From the NCBI RefSeq assembly GCF_943846705.1, contig NZ_OX044366.1:2232001-2296000 (forward strand): 64,000 nt of DNA, given 5' to 3'. The DNA is from an uncultured Pseudomonas sp. GTDB lineage: Bacteria; Pseudomonadota; Gammaproteobacteria; Pseudomonadales; Pseudomonadaceae. The position numbers and the translations under genes were made by a program. Below the pieces are notes generated by a model, which was not told the origin of the DNA, did no database searches, and saw nothing but the letters and a program-made list of their open reading frames with translations. Every line of letters starts with the position of its first letter. The first letter of the stretch is position 1. This document shows positions 38,886 to 48,600 of the stretch, one piece after another.

Positions 38886-40466
38886 ATGGCTCATCAAGAC
38901 ATCCACGCGCACCGCATTCTGATTCTGGATTTCGGCTCCCAGTACACCCAGCTGATCGCCCGTCGCGTGCGCGAGATCGGCGTGTATTGCGAACTGCATC
39001 CGTTCGACATGAGCGACGATGACATTCGTGCCTTCGCCCCGCGCGGGATCATCCTCGCCGGTGGTCCGGAGTCGGTGCATGAGGTCGGCAGCCCGCGTGC
39101 GCCGCAAGCGGTGTTTGACCTCGGCGTGCCGGTTTTCGGTATCTGCTACGGCATGCAGACCATGGCCGAGCAGCTGGGCGGCAAGGTTGAAGGTTCCGAG
39201 CTGCGTGAGTTTGGTTACGCCCGCGTTGATGTGGTGGGCAAAAGCCACCTGCTCGATGGCATCGAAGATCACGTCGATGACGACGGCGTATTTGGTCTCG
39301 ACGTGTGGATGAGCCACGGTGACAAAGTCACCAAGCTGCCGCAGGACTTCCACATCCTGGCCAGCACTCCGAGCTGCCCGATTGCCGGCATGTTCAACGA
39401 CTCGCGCGGCTACTACGGCGTGCAGTTCCACCCAGAAGTGACCCACACCAAGCAGGGCGGGCGCATCCTCTCGCGCTTTATCCTCGATATCTGCCAGTGC
39501 GAAGCGCTGTGGACGCCGTCGAAAATCGCTGAAGACGCCATTGCCACTGTGCGTGCGCAAGTGGGTAGCGCCAATGTGTTGCTCGGCCTGTCCGGCGGCG
39601 TCGACTCATCTGTGGTCGCAGCACTGTTGCACAAGGCGATTGGCGACCAACTGACCTGCGTGTTTGTCGACAACGGCCTGTTGCGTCTGCACGAAGGTGA
39701 GCAAGTGATGGCCATGTTCGCCGAGAACATGGGCGTCAAAGTGATTCGCGCCAATGCCGAGGAGCAGTTCCTCGGCAACCTGGCCGGCGAAGCCGATCCG
39801 GAAAAGAAGCGCAAAATCATCGGTCGCACCTTTATCGATGTATTTGATGCTCAAGCCAGCAAGCTGGATAACATCAAGTTCCTCGCTCAGGGCACCATCT
39901 ACCCGGACGTGATCGAGTCGGCGGGCGCGAAAAGCGGCAAGGCCCACGTGATCAAGTCGCACCACAACGTCGGCGGCCTGCCGGAAGAAATGAACCTGAA
40001 GCTGGTCGAGCCGCTGCGCGAACTGTTCAAGGACGAAGTACGTCGTTTGGGCCTTGAGCTCGGTCTGCCGTACGACATGGTTTACCGTCATCCATTCCCA
40101 GGCCCAGGCTTGGGCGTGCGCATCCTCGGTGAAGTGAAGAAGGAATACGCCGACCTGCTGCGCCGTGCGGATCACATCTTTATCGAAGAGCTGCGCAAGG
40201 CCGACTGGTACCACAAGGTCAGCCAGGCGTTCGTGGTGTTCCAGCCGGTTAAGTCGGTCGGTGTGGTCGGTGACGGCCGTCGTTACGCCTGGGTTGTGGC
40301 CCTGCGAGCGGTGGAAACCATCGACTTTATGACCGCACGTTGGGCGCACCTGCCTTACGAGCTGCTGGAAACCGTTAGCGGCCGCATCATCAATGAAATC
40401 GACGGTATCTCCCGCGTCACCTACGACGTGTCGAGCAAGCCGCCAGCGACCATTGAGTGGGAATGA
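38886..40466 (+). CDS. guaA: GMP synthase (glutamine-hydrolysing)
   Basis: GuaA aminates XMP to GMP using glutamine. The N-terminal glutaminase has the nucleophile Cys in GICYGMQTMAEQLGG and His-x-Glu in VQFHPEVTHT. The ATP-pyrophosphatase part has the loop LGLSGGVDSSVVAALLH, and the C-terminal dimer domain ends SRVTYDVSSKPPATIEWE. The protein has 526 residues. Confidence 0.98.
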   Translation: MAHQDIHAHRILILDFGSQYTQLIARRVREIGVYCELHPFDMSDDDIRAFAPRGIILAGGPESVHEVGSPRAPQAVFDLGVPVFGICYGMQTMAEQLGGKVEGSELREFGYARVDVVGKSHLLDGIEDHVDDDGVFGLDVWMSHGDKVTKLPQDFHILASTPSCPIAGMFNDSRGYYGVQFHPEVTHTKQGGRILSRFILDICQCEALWTPSKIAEDAIATVRAQVGSANVLLGLSGGVDSSVVAALLHKAIGDQLTCVFVDNGLLRLHEGEQVMAMFAENMGVKVIRANAEEQFLGNLAGEADPEKKRKIIGRTFIDVFDAQASKLDNIKFLAQGTIYPDVIESAGAKSGKAHVIKSHHNVGGLPEEMNLKLVEPLRELFKDEVRRLGLELGLPYDMVYRHPFPGPGLGVRILGEVKKEYADLLRRADHIFIEELRKADWYHKVSQAFVVFQPVKSVGVVGDGRRYAWVVALRAVETIDFMTARWAHLPYELLETVSGRIINEIDGISRVTYDVSSKPPATIEWE

Positions 40467-40474
40467 TGCACTGA

Positions 40475-40504
40475 CAGAAAGGGCAGCTTAGGCTGCCCTT
40501 TCTG
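40475..40504. terminator. Terminator after guaA
   Basis: CAGAAAGGGCAGC (40475-40487) and GCTGCCCTTTCTG (40492-40504) form a perfect 13-bp stem with a TTAG loop. The T-rich part is in the stem itself. Confidence 0.75.
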
Positions 40505-40631
40505 CATCTTCGCCTGTGGTTATGCGCTTTCTCGCTTAGGGCGGCGGCTCAGGGGTCGAATGCGTCTACGGGGTCGTTGCCGTAGGGGCTAGTCTCATTA
40601 AGTGGCATTGTTGCCGCTCGAGGAGATGAGC

Positions 40632-41270
40632 ATGGCCGATTATGTCGACTGGCGTCTGCGCGGCGCCGGCGTTGATTTGTGTAATTGCGCGTACGGCTGC
40701 CCCTGCCAGTTCAATGCGCCGCCCACCTCTGGTAATTGCGAGGCTGCGGTGGGCTTTCATATTGAGCAAGGGCACTTCGCCGATGTGTCGTTGGACGATT
40801 TGCACGTGGCCTGCAGCTTTGCTTGGCCCGGTGCTATTCACGAGGGGCATGGTCAGTGCCAGGCCTTCATTGATGAGCGTGCCAGTGAGGCACAGCGCCA
40901 AGCCCTGTTGACCATCCTTACAGGGCAGGAGCAGGAACCAACGGCATTCTTTGCCATTTTCGCCAGCACCATCGAAACCATGCATGAGCCGCGCTTCGTG
41001 CCAGTCAAGGTGTGTGTCGACCGTGCTGGGTTGACGGCGAGTATCCACGTGCGGAGCGCCATTGAAGCCACGGCCGTGCCAATTCGAAATCCGCTGGATG
41101 GCTCGGTGCACCGTGTGAGCATGGTCTTGCCGGATGGTTTTCAGTTTGCTGAGGCCGACTGTGTCAGTGGCACTTTCAGCACCACGGCAGCCCTTGCGAT
41201 GAACTACAGCGAGGCCAACGCGTTGCTCTATGAACTGCATACCGGGCCCAATGGCATCATTCGCGGCTAG
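40632..41270 (+). CDS. DUF1326 family Cys-rich protein
   Basis: The 212-residue protein has a striking Cys cluster near its start, Cys17, Cys19, Cys23 and Cys25 (LCNCAYGCPCQFN), plus Cys36, which suggests metal binding. The rest has the DUF1326 pattern (GFHIEQGHFADVSLDDL, HEGHGQCQAFIDERA, EPRFVPVKVCVDRAG, SGTFSTTAALAMNYSEA). The ATG at 40632 was chosen because GAGGAG stands about 7 bases upstream. The end overlaps the DUF2182 gene by 20 bp. DUF1326 and DUF2182 genes are known to travel together; the function is untested as far as I know. The multicopper oxidase downstream hints at copper. Confidence 0.88.
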   Translation: MADYVDWRLRGAGVDLCNCAYGCPCQFNAPPTSGNCEAAVGFHIEQGHFADVSLDDLHVACSFAWPGAIHEGHGQCQAFIDERASEAQRQALLTILTGQEQEPTAFFAIFASTIETMHEPRFVPVKVCVDRAGLTASIHVRSAIEATAVPIRNPLDGSVHRVSMVLPDGFQFAEADCVSGTFSTTAALAMNYSEANALLYELHTGPNGIIRG

Positions 41271-42012
41271 GCCGGTCGACCATGGTGCGCTGCTAGCCAG
41301 CGCCTGCATTCTGCTGCTGAGTGCGGTTGCTTGGTGGTGGCAGTTTGAGCAGGCGACAGTGATGGCGGCCATGGGTGAGATGCAGATGCCGCCCACCGAC
41401 TGGCTGGCGCCTGCAGGTATGTTTGCCTTGCTGATGTGGATGGTGATGATGCAGGCCATGATGCTGCCAGCCGTTTTGCCCGTCTTCCTGCTTTACCGTC
41501 GTTGCCTGCAGCGTGATCGTCAGAAACTGACAAAGCTGCTGCTGTTCATTGTGGCCTATGTGTTGTTGTGGAGTCTGTTCGCGCTGTTAATGACGCTGTT
41601 GCAGGGCGTGGGCGAGCAGCTCGGCTGGCTCGACCCAATGCTCTTGCGCCTGCCGCCCTGGCTTGGCGCTCTGGCTCTGTTGATGGCCGGGTTGTACCAG
41701 TTGAGCCGGGCAAAGGCGGCTTGCCTGCAACATTGTCAAAGCCCGCTGGGGTTTCTGCAGCGCCACGTTCGTCCTGGCTTGTCGGGTGCCTGGCGCCTCG
41801 GCATGCAGCATGGTCTCTACTGCTTGGGTTGCTGTTGGGCGCTGATGCTGCTTCTGCTAGTGGTGGGTGCCATGAGTTTGTGGGGTATGGCGCTGCTGGC
41901 CCTGCTGGTATTGGCGGAGAAGTGGCTGGCGTTGGGTGCCGGCTGGCTTCGTTTCAGTGGCGCACTATTGCTGCTGGGCGCGATGTTGTTGGGGATTACT
42001 GCGCTGGCGTGA
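41251..42012 (+). CDS. DUF2182 integral membrane protein
   Basis: The 253-residue protein has about six membrane spans. The family's marks are the Met-rich MWMVMMQAMMLPAVLPVF in the second span, ACLQHCQSPLGFLQ in a loop and QHGLYCLGCCWALMLLLL. Met, Cys and His clusters in a membrane protein suggest metal, perhaps copper, handling. It overlaps the DUF1326 gene and precedes a multicopper oxidase by 136 bp. The start at 41251 is the most likely, but its ribosome site is poor and coupling to the upstream gene is probable. Confidence 0.85.
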   Translation: MASFAARPVDHGALLASACILLLSAVAWWWQFEQATVMAAMGEMQMPPTDWLAPAGMFALLMWMVMMQAMMLPAVLPVFLLYRRCLQRDRQKLTKLLLFIVAYVLLWSLFALLMTLLQGVGEQLGWLDPMLLRLPPWLGALALLMAGLYQLSRAKAACLQHCQSPLGFLQRHVRPGLSGAWRLGMQHGLYCLGCCWALMLLLLVVGAMSLWGMALLALLVLAEKWLALGAGWLRFSGALLLLGAMLLGITALA

Positions 42013-42148
42013 GTGCCAAGTGCGACGATCGGGCGTTCGACTTGCTGAAGCCGCCCGCATAGAATGCGACTCTCTCTCGTTTAGCCCCTGCCAATGTGCT
42101 GGGGCTGAGGTTGCATTGCAGGCTCTGCAGGCCGGACATAGGTGGTTG

Positions 42149-43516
42149 ATGAAGTTGAAGCGTAGGCAGATCCTTGCCGGTTTAGTCGGTCTGGGTGTCG
42201 TCGGTCTGGGCGCTGGCGGCGTGCGTTACTGGCTGGGGCGCACTGAAAATCAGGCGACCCATGACTACGAACTGATCGCCGCACCGTTGGATGTCGAGCT
42301 GTTGCTTGGGCACATAACCCCGGCCTGGGGCTATGCCGGCCAAGTGCCAGGGCTGGAAATCCGCGCACGCCAAGGCGACTGGCTGCGGGTGCGCTTTATC
42401 AATCAGCTGGACGAGCCGACCACCATTCACTGGCATGGCATCCGTCTGCCGTTGGCAATGGATGGCGTGCCTTATGTCTCGCAGCTGCCGGTATTGCCGG
42501 GCGAGTATTTCGACTACCGCTTCAAGACTGAAGATGCCGGCAACTTTTGGTACCACCCGCACCTGAGCAGCGCCGAGCAGCTTGGGCGTGGCTTGGTCGG
42601 CCCGTTGATTGTCGAGGAACGCGAGCCCACAGGCTTTGCCCATGAGCGCACGTTGAGCCTGAAAACCTGGCATATCGACGAGCAGGGTGCTTTTACCGCA
42701 TTCAGTGTGCCGCGTGAAGCGGCGCGGGAAGGTACGCGCGGACGGCTAACCACCATTAACGGTAAGCCGGCGCCGGTAATTGAGCTGCCGGCCGGGCAGG
42801 TGGTGCGCCTGCGTGTGCTTAATCTGGATAACACTGTGACCTATCGGCTCAACCTGCCAGGTGCCGATGCGCGCTTGTATGCGCTGGATGGCCATCCGAT
42901 TACACCGCGGCCTTTGGGTAAGGAATATTGGTTGGGCCCAGGTATGCGTATCGACCTGGCGGTGCGGGTGCCAGCGGCGGGTGTTGAGTTGTCCCTGCGC
43001 AATGGCCCGCTGCGCCTGGCGACGCTGAAAAGTGTTGGCAGCGCTGGCGTCGCCGGCGAGTGGCCTGCGCCGCTGCCAGCCAATCCGGTGGCCGAGCCTG
43101 ATTTAGAGCGCGCCGAGGTGTTGCGCTTCAACTTCGAGTGGTCGGCGCGTCTGGTCAGTGAAGGTGATAACGGGCCGGCCAAGTATTGGCAGATCAACGG
43201 TCAGGCCTGGGATATCAGCGACAAGACCTGCGCGGATCGGCCCATAGCCAGTCTGAAGAAGGATGGCCACTACATCTTTGAGCTGCGCAATATGGCGCAG
43301 TACCTGCACCCGATTCACTTGCATGGGTTGGCATTCAAGGTGATCTCATCCAACCGCAAGCAGATCATTCCGTATTTCACCGACACCTATCTGCTGGGCA
43401 AGAATGAAGTGGCGCGTATCGCCTTTGTCGCCGATAACCCGGGAATCTGGATGTTCCATTGCCATGTGATTGATCACATGGAAACCGGCCTGATGGCTGC
43501 GATTGAGGTGGCCTGA
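42149..43516 (+). CDS. Multicopper oxidase with a Tat-type signal
   Basis: The 455-residue protein begins KLKRRQILAGLVGLGVVG, a twin-arginine signal, so it is probably exported folded. Copper ligands are complete: HWHG (about residue 93), FWYHPHL (about 133), HPIHLHG (about 387) and HCHVIDHMETGLM (about 437), which gives the type 1 and trinuclear sites. It may oxidise cuprous ions or an organic substrate. Its stop overlaps the tadA start (TGATG). The upstream open frame to 41936 lies inside the DUF2182 gene and is not used. Confidence 0.92.
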   Translation: MKLKRRQILAGLVGLGVVGLGAGGVRYWLGRTENQATHDYELIAAPLDVELLLGHITPAWGYAGQVPGLEIRARQGDWLRVRFINQLDEPTTIHWHGIRLPLAMDGVPYVSQLPVLPGEYFDYRFKTEDAGNFWYHPHLSSAEQLGRGLVGPLIVEEREPTGFAHERTLSLKTWHIDEQGAFTAFSVPREAAREGTRGRLTTINGKPAPVIELPAGQVVRLRVLNLDNTVTYRLNLPGADARLYALDGHPITPRPLGKEYWLGPGMRIDLAVRVPAAGVELSLRNGPLRLATLKSVGSAGVAGEWPAPLPANPVAEPDLERAEVLRFNFEWSARLVSEGDNGPAKYWQINGQAWDISDKTCADRPIASLKKDGHYIFELRNMAQYLHPIHLHGLAFKVISSNRKQIIPYFTDTYLLGKNEVARIAFVADNPGIWMFHCHVIDHMETGLMAAIEVA

Positions 43517-43998
43517 TGCGTCGTCCATTGATTGTCGATCGCAGCCAGGACCAGCACTTTATGCGCGAGGCTTTGGCGTTGGCCGCCGAGGGGGCAGTGC
43601 TGGGTGAAGTGCCGGTCGGTGCGGTGCTGGTGCAGGATGGCGTGATAGTCGGGCGCGGTTTTAATTGCCCGATCACCACCCATGACCCCAGTGCACACGC
43701 CGAAATGGTGGCGATTCGCGGCGCTGCGCAGGCCGTGGACAACTACCGTCTGCCCGGCAGCACCCTGTATGTGACGCTCGAGCCGTGCAGCATGTGTGCG
43801 GGGTTGATTGTGCATGCGCGGGTGCAGCGGGTGGTGTTTGGTGCGAGCGAGCCCAAGGCTGGGGTGGCGTTGAGTCGCGGCGAGTTCTTCAATCAGGCGT
43901 TTCTCAACCATCGAGTGCTGGTTGAAGGTGGGGTGCTGGCCGAGGAGTGTGGGGCACTGCTCAGTGCCTTTTTCAAGGCGCGGCGCGAGCAACGCTAG
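43516..43998 (+). CDS. tadA: tRNA-specific adenosine deaminase TadA
   Basis: TadA converts A34 to inosine in tRNA-Arg(ACG). The zinc and catalytic motif is HAEMVAIRGA with PCSMCAGLIVHARVQRV. The C-terminal FFKARREQR is typical. The protein has 160 residues and is coupled to the multicopper oxidase gene. It overlaps the end of the convergent mltF gene by 4 bp. Confidence 0.96.
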   Translation: MRRPLIVDRSQDQHFMREALALAAEGAVLGEVPVGAVLVQDGVIVGRGFNCPITTHDPSAHAEMVAIRGAAQAVDNYRLPGSTLYVTLEPCSMCAGLIVHARVQRVVFGASEPKAGVALSRGEFFNQAFLNHRVLVEGGVLAEECGALLSAFFKARREQR

Positions 43999-45455
43999 AG
44001 TGGTGGGGTCTGCTGGTTGGGCTGGCGCTTGTCGATGCCTGGGACATGTTGGCTGCTTTCGGCGATTTGCGTGCCTTCCAGTTGCGGTTGAGTGACCCAG
44101 GTGAGGATGTCGTAGTAACGACGGATGTTGCGCACAAAATGTACCGGTTCGCCGCCTCGGGCATAACCATAGCGGGTTTTGCTGTACCACTGTTTCTGCG
44201 CCAGGCGTGGCAGAATTTTCTGCACATCCAGCCATTTATTCGGGTTCAGGCCTTCGGCTTCGGTGAGCTTGCGGGCGTCTTCCAGGTGGCCGCCGCCGAC
44301 GTTGTAAGCGGCCAGGGCGAACCAGGTGCGGTCCGGCTCCTCAATGCTCTCTGGGAGCAGGCTCTTTACGTGGACGATGTATTTGGCACCGCCATCGATG
44401 CTCTGCTTGGGGTCGAGACGGTTGGATACGCCCATGGCTTGGGCGGTGCGTAGGGTCAGCATCATCAGTCCGCGCACCCCGGTTTTTGAGGTGGCGGTGG
44501 GTTGCCAGAGAGATTCTTGATAGCCCATGGCGGCAAGCAGGCGCCAGTCCACCTGGTTGACCTTAGCGGCTTCGCGAAAGTGCTTCTCGTAGCGCGGCAA
44601 GCGCTGTTGCAGGTGTTTGGCGAAGGTGTAGGCACCGACATAACCGAGTACATCAACATGGCCGTAGTAGCGGCCTTTCAGGCGTTGCAGGCTGCCGTTC
44701 TGCTGTGCGCGCTCAATAAAAGCATTCATTTCATCAAGCAGGCTGCGGTCTTCTCCGGGCGCGGTGGCCCAGGCCAGGCTCTGCTCATCGCCGAGGTCAA
44801 AGGCCACGCGTACGTTGGGGAAGTACACCTGGTTCATCGCCAGCTCATTAGAATCAACCAGGGTCAGGTCGATCTGGCCTTCATCCACCATGCGTAATAA
44901 ATCGACCACCTCAACCGCAGACGACTCTTCATAGGCCAGTTCCGGCAGTTGCAGCTTCATCTCGGCAAGTTGTTCGGCATGGCTGCTGCCTTTTAGAACC
45001 AGGATGCGTTTGCCTAACAGATCATCTGGGCGGGTCGGGCGCTGTTGGCCGTTACGGTAGATCACCTGGGGGGTGACTTCGAGGTAGGGCAGGGAGAAGC
45101 GTGCGTGCTGCCGCCGTCCGTCGCTTTCTACCAAACCGGCGGCGGCCAGTACGGGGCCAGCGGGCCTGTTCAGGCTGGCGAAAAGGTCGTCGAGGTTGTC
45201 GGCTGTTTCGATTTTCAGCTCAACGCCCAAGTCATCGGCAAAGCGTTTTACCAGCTCGTATTCGAAGCCGGTTTCGCCGTTGCGGTCTTGGAAATAGGTG
45301 GCCGGGCTGTTACGGGTGATCACCCGCAGTACACCCTCCGCCTGAACGCGTTCGAGTGTGCTGGGTTCTTCAGCACAGCCGCCGAGCAGCAGGAGGACTC
45401 CGATCGCCGACAGCCAGCAGGCACGGCGCACACGGCACACAGATAGGGCAAACAT
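43995..45455 (-). CDS. mltF: Membrane-bound lytic murein transglycosylase F
   Basis: MltF cleaves peptidoglycan glycan strands. The 486-residue protein has a signal with a possible lipobox (LLLLGGC), a solute-binding-like domain (GVLRVITRNSPATYFQDRNG, about residues 40-270) and a C-terminal SLT domain with the catalytic Glu in AAMGYQESLWQPTATSKTGV. The start at 45455 gives a proper signal peptide; the open extension to 45554 does not. It is divergent from purL. Confidence 0.94.
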   Translation of the reverse strand: MFALSVCRVRRACWLSAIGVLLLLGGCAEEPSTLERVQAEGVLRVITRNSPATYFQDRNGETGFEYELVKRFADDLGVELKIETADNLDDLFASLNRPAGPVLAAAGLVESDGRRQHARFSLPYLEVTPQVIYRNGQQRPTRPDDLLGKRILVLKGSSHAEQLAEMKLQLPELAYEESSAVEVVDLLRMVDEGQIDLTLVDSNELAMNQVYFPNVRVAFDLGDEQSLAWATAPGEDRSLLDEMNAFIERAQQNGSLQRLKGRYYGHVDVLGYVGAYTFAKHLQQRLPRYEKHFREAAKVNQVDWRLLAAMGYQESLWQPTATSKTGVRGLMMLTLRTAQAMGVSNRLDPKQSIDGGAKYIVHVKSLLPESIEEPDRTWFALAAYNVGGGHLEDARKLTEAEGLNPNKWLDVQKILPRLAQKQWYSKTRYGYARGGEPVHFVRNIRRYYDILTWVTQPQLEGTQIAESSQHVPGIDKRQPNQQTPPL

Positions 45456-45678
45456 TGACTCAGTATACGCAAAGCACGGGGCGCGCCATATATCGACAGC
45501 AGGTGGCTTCTCTGTTAGAAAAATGGTGCTTTTGCTGCGGCGCCAATCGGGCAATTGGCGTTGTTGCTCGCGTTGGCATGCAGCGCTAACAGAGCCTGGC
45601 CTTCACGGGTGCCGTTGTCGACGCTTTAGGCTAGAATGCACGGCCTCAAAGTACACCCCTTCCCAGAGGCTGTCCCCG

Positions 45679-48600
45679 ATGTTGATCCTGCGCGGCGCTC
45701 CCGCCCTTTCTGCTTTCCGTCACGGCAAACTGCTTGCACAACTGACCAGCAAGGTTCCTGCGGTCACCGGCCTGTATGCCGAATTCGCGCATTTCGCCGA
45801 AGTGACCGGCGCTTTAAGTGCTGACGAAGAGCAGGTGTTGGCTCGTTTGCTGAAGTATGGCCCGAGCGTGCCGGTTCAGGAGCCAAGCGGCCGCCTGTTC
45901 CTGAGCATTCCGCGCTTTGGCACCATCTCGCCTTGGTCGAGTAAGGCCAGTGATATCGCCCGCAACTGCGGCCTGGCAAAGATCCAGCGTATCGAGCGCG
46001 GTCTGGCCTACTACGTTAGCGGCGAGCTGAATGCTGCCGAGGCGCAGCAGGTGGCTGATCTGCTGCATGACCGCATGACCCAGTTGGTGCTGGATAACCT
46101 GGAAGGCGCTGCGGCGCTGTTCAGCCATGCTCAGCCTAAGCCGCTGACGGCGGTGGATATTCTGGGTGGCGGCCGCGCCGCGCTGGAGCAGGCTAACGTC
46201 GACTTGGGCCTGGCCCTGGCTGAGGACGAAATCGACTACCTGGTCAATGCTTTTGTCGGGCTGGGGCGCAACCCCCACGACATCGAACTGATGATGTTCG
46301 CCCAGGCCAACTCTGAGCATTGCCGCCACAAGATTTTTAACGCCAGTTGGGATATTGATGGCCAGAGCCAGGAGAAATCCTTGTTCGGCATGATCAAAAA
46401 CACCTATCAAATGCACAGCGAAGGGGTCTTGTCTGCTTATAAGGACAACGCCTCGGTGATCGTCGGCAACGTTGCCGGGCGTTTCTTCCCGGACCCTGAA
46501 ACCCGTCAGTACGGCGCGGTGCAGGAGCCGGTGCATATTCTGATGAAGGTGGAAACCCACAACCACCCGACCGCGATTGCGCCGTTCCCTGGGGCGGCGA
46601 CCGGCTCTGGTGGTGAGATTCGTGACGAGGGCGCGACCGGTCGTGGCGCCAAGCCGAAAGCCGGCCTCACCGGCTTCACCGTGTCCAACCTGCAAATTCC
46701 GGGTTTCGAGCAGCCATGGGAAGTGCCGTACGGCAAACCCGAGCGCATCGTTACTGCACTGGACATCATGATCGAAGGCCCGCTGGGCGGCGCGGCATTC
46801 AACAACGAATTCGGACGTCCGGCGCTGACCGGTTACTTCCGCACCTTCGAGCAGGCGATTCAGACCCCGCGCGGTGAAGAAGTGCGCGGCTACCACAAGC
46901 CGATCATGCTGGCGGGCGGTATGGGTAACATTCGCGCCGAGCACGTGCAGAAAGGCGAAATTACCGTAGGCGCCAAGCTGATCGTGCTCGGCGGCCCAGC
47001 CATGCTCATCGGTCTGGGTGGCGGTGCGGCCTCGTCTATGGCCACCGGCACCAGCTCGGCTGACTTGGATTTTGCCTCGGTGCAGCGCGAAAACCCGGAA
47101 ATGGAGCGCCGCTGTCAGGAAGTGATCGACCGCTGCTGGCAGCTGGGTGAGCACAACCCGATTGCCTTTATTCATGACGTTGGCGCGGGTGGCTTGTCCA
47201 ACGCCTTCCCGGAACTGGTCAACGATGGCGGGCGTGGCGGGCGTTTTGAGCTGCGCAACGTACCCAATGATGAGCCGGGCATGGCCCCGCATGAAATCTG
47301 GAGCAACGAGTCCCAGGAACGCTACGTGATGGCGGTGGATGCGGCCAACTTCGAGCGCTTCAAGGCGATTTGCGAGCGTGAGCGTTGCCCGTTTGCGGTA
47401 GTCGGTGAGGCCACTGAAGAGGCTCACCTGACCGTGACCGACAGCCATTTCGGCAACAATGCCGTGGACATGCCGCTCAACGTGCTGCTGGGCAAGGCCC
47501 CGCGCATGCACCGTTCGGCCACGCGTGAAAGCGAGCTGGGTGACGACTTCGATGCCAGCAAGCTGGCTATCGATGAAGCAGTTACCCGTGTCCTGCACCA
47601 CCCAGCGGTGGCCAGCAAGAGCTTCCTGATCACCATTGGCGACCGCAGCATTACTGGCCTGGTGGCCCGCGACCAGATGGTCGGGCCGTGGCAGGTGCCA
47701 GTGGCCGATTGCGCCGTGACCGCCACCAGTTTTGATGTTTACACCGGTGAAGCCATGGCCATGGGCGAGCGTACTCCGCTGGCGCTGCTCGATGCGGCGG
47801 CGTCCGGGCGTATGGCGATTGGTGAAACCCTGACCAACCTGGCGGCTTCGCGGATTAATGCCATCAGTGACATCAAACTATCCGCCAACTGGATGTCCGC
47901 AGCCGGCCATCCGGGCGAAGATGCGCGCTTGTACGACACGGTTAAAGCTGTAGGTATGGAGCTGTGCCCGGAGTTGGGCATCACCATCCCGGTGGGCAAG
48001 GACTCGATGTCGATGAAGACTCAGTGGCGCGATGAGGATGCTGACAAGAGCGTCACCTCGCCGCTGTCGCTGGTCGTTACCGGCTTTGCCCCGGTCAGTG
48101 ATATTCGCAAGACGCTGACCCCGCAGCTGCGTATGGATAAGGGCGAAACAGACCTGATCCTGATCGACCTCGGTCGTGGGCAGAACCGCCTGGGTGCGTC
48201 GATTCTCACTCAGGTCTACAGCAAGCTTGGCAGCCAGGCGCCGGATGTCGATGACGCCGAAGACCTGAAAGCCTTCTTCGCGGTGATCCAGGGGCTGAAC
48301 GCCGACGGCCATATCCTGGCCTACCACGACCGCTCCGACGGTGGCCTGCTGGTCACTGTGCTGGAAATGGCCTTTGCCGGTCACTGCGGCCTCAATCTGT
48401 TCCTCGATGCTTTAGCCGATGGCAAGCCAGAGTTGGCCGCCGTACTGTTCAACGAAGAGCTGGGGGCGGTGATTCAGGTGCATCAGGACGCTACCCCGCA
48501 AGTGCTGGCGCAGTTCAGCGCGGCGGGTCTGGGTGACTGTGTGGCGGTGATCGGTCAGCCGGTCAACAGCGACGACGTGGCCATCAGCTTTAACGGTCAG

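Noticed and set aside
45462..45467. TATACT as a -10 box for mltF
   Set aside because: It lies so close to the ATG that the transcript would be leaderless, and no -35 box is present.
45814..47601. 595-codon open frame opposite purL
   Set aside because: Shadow frame of purL; His/Arg/Gln-rich product without a family.
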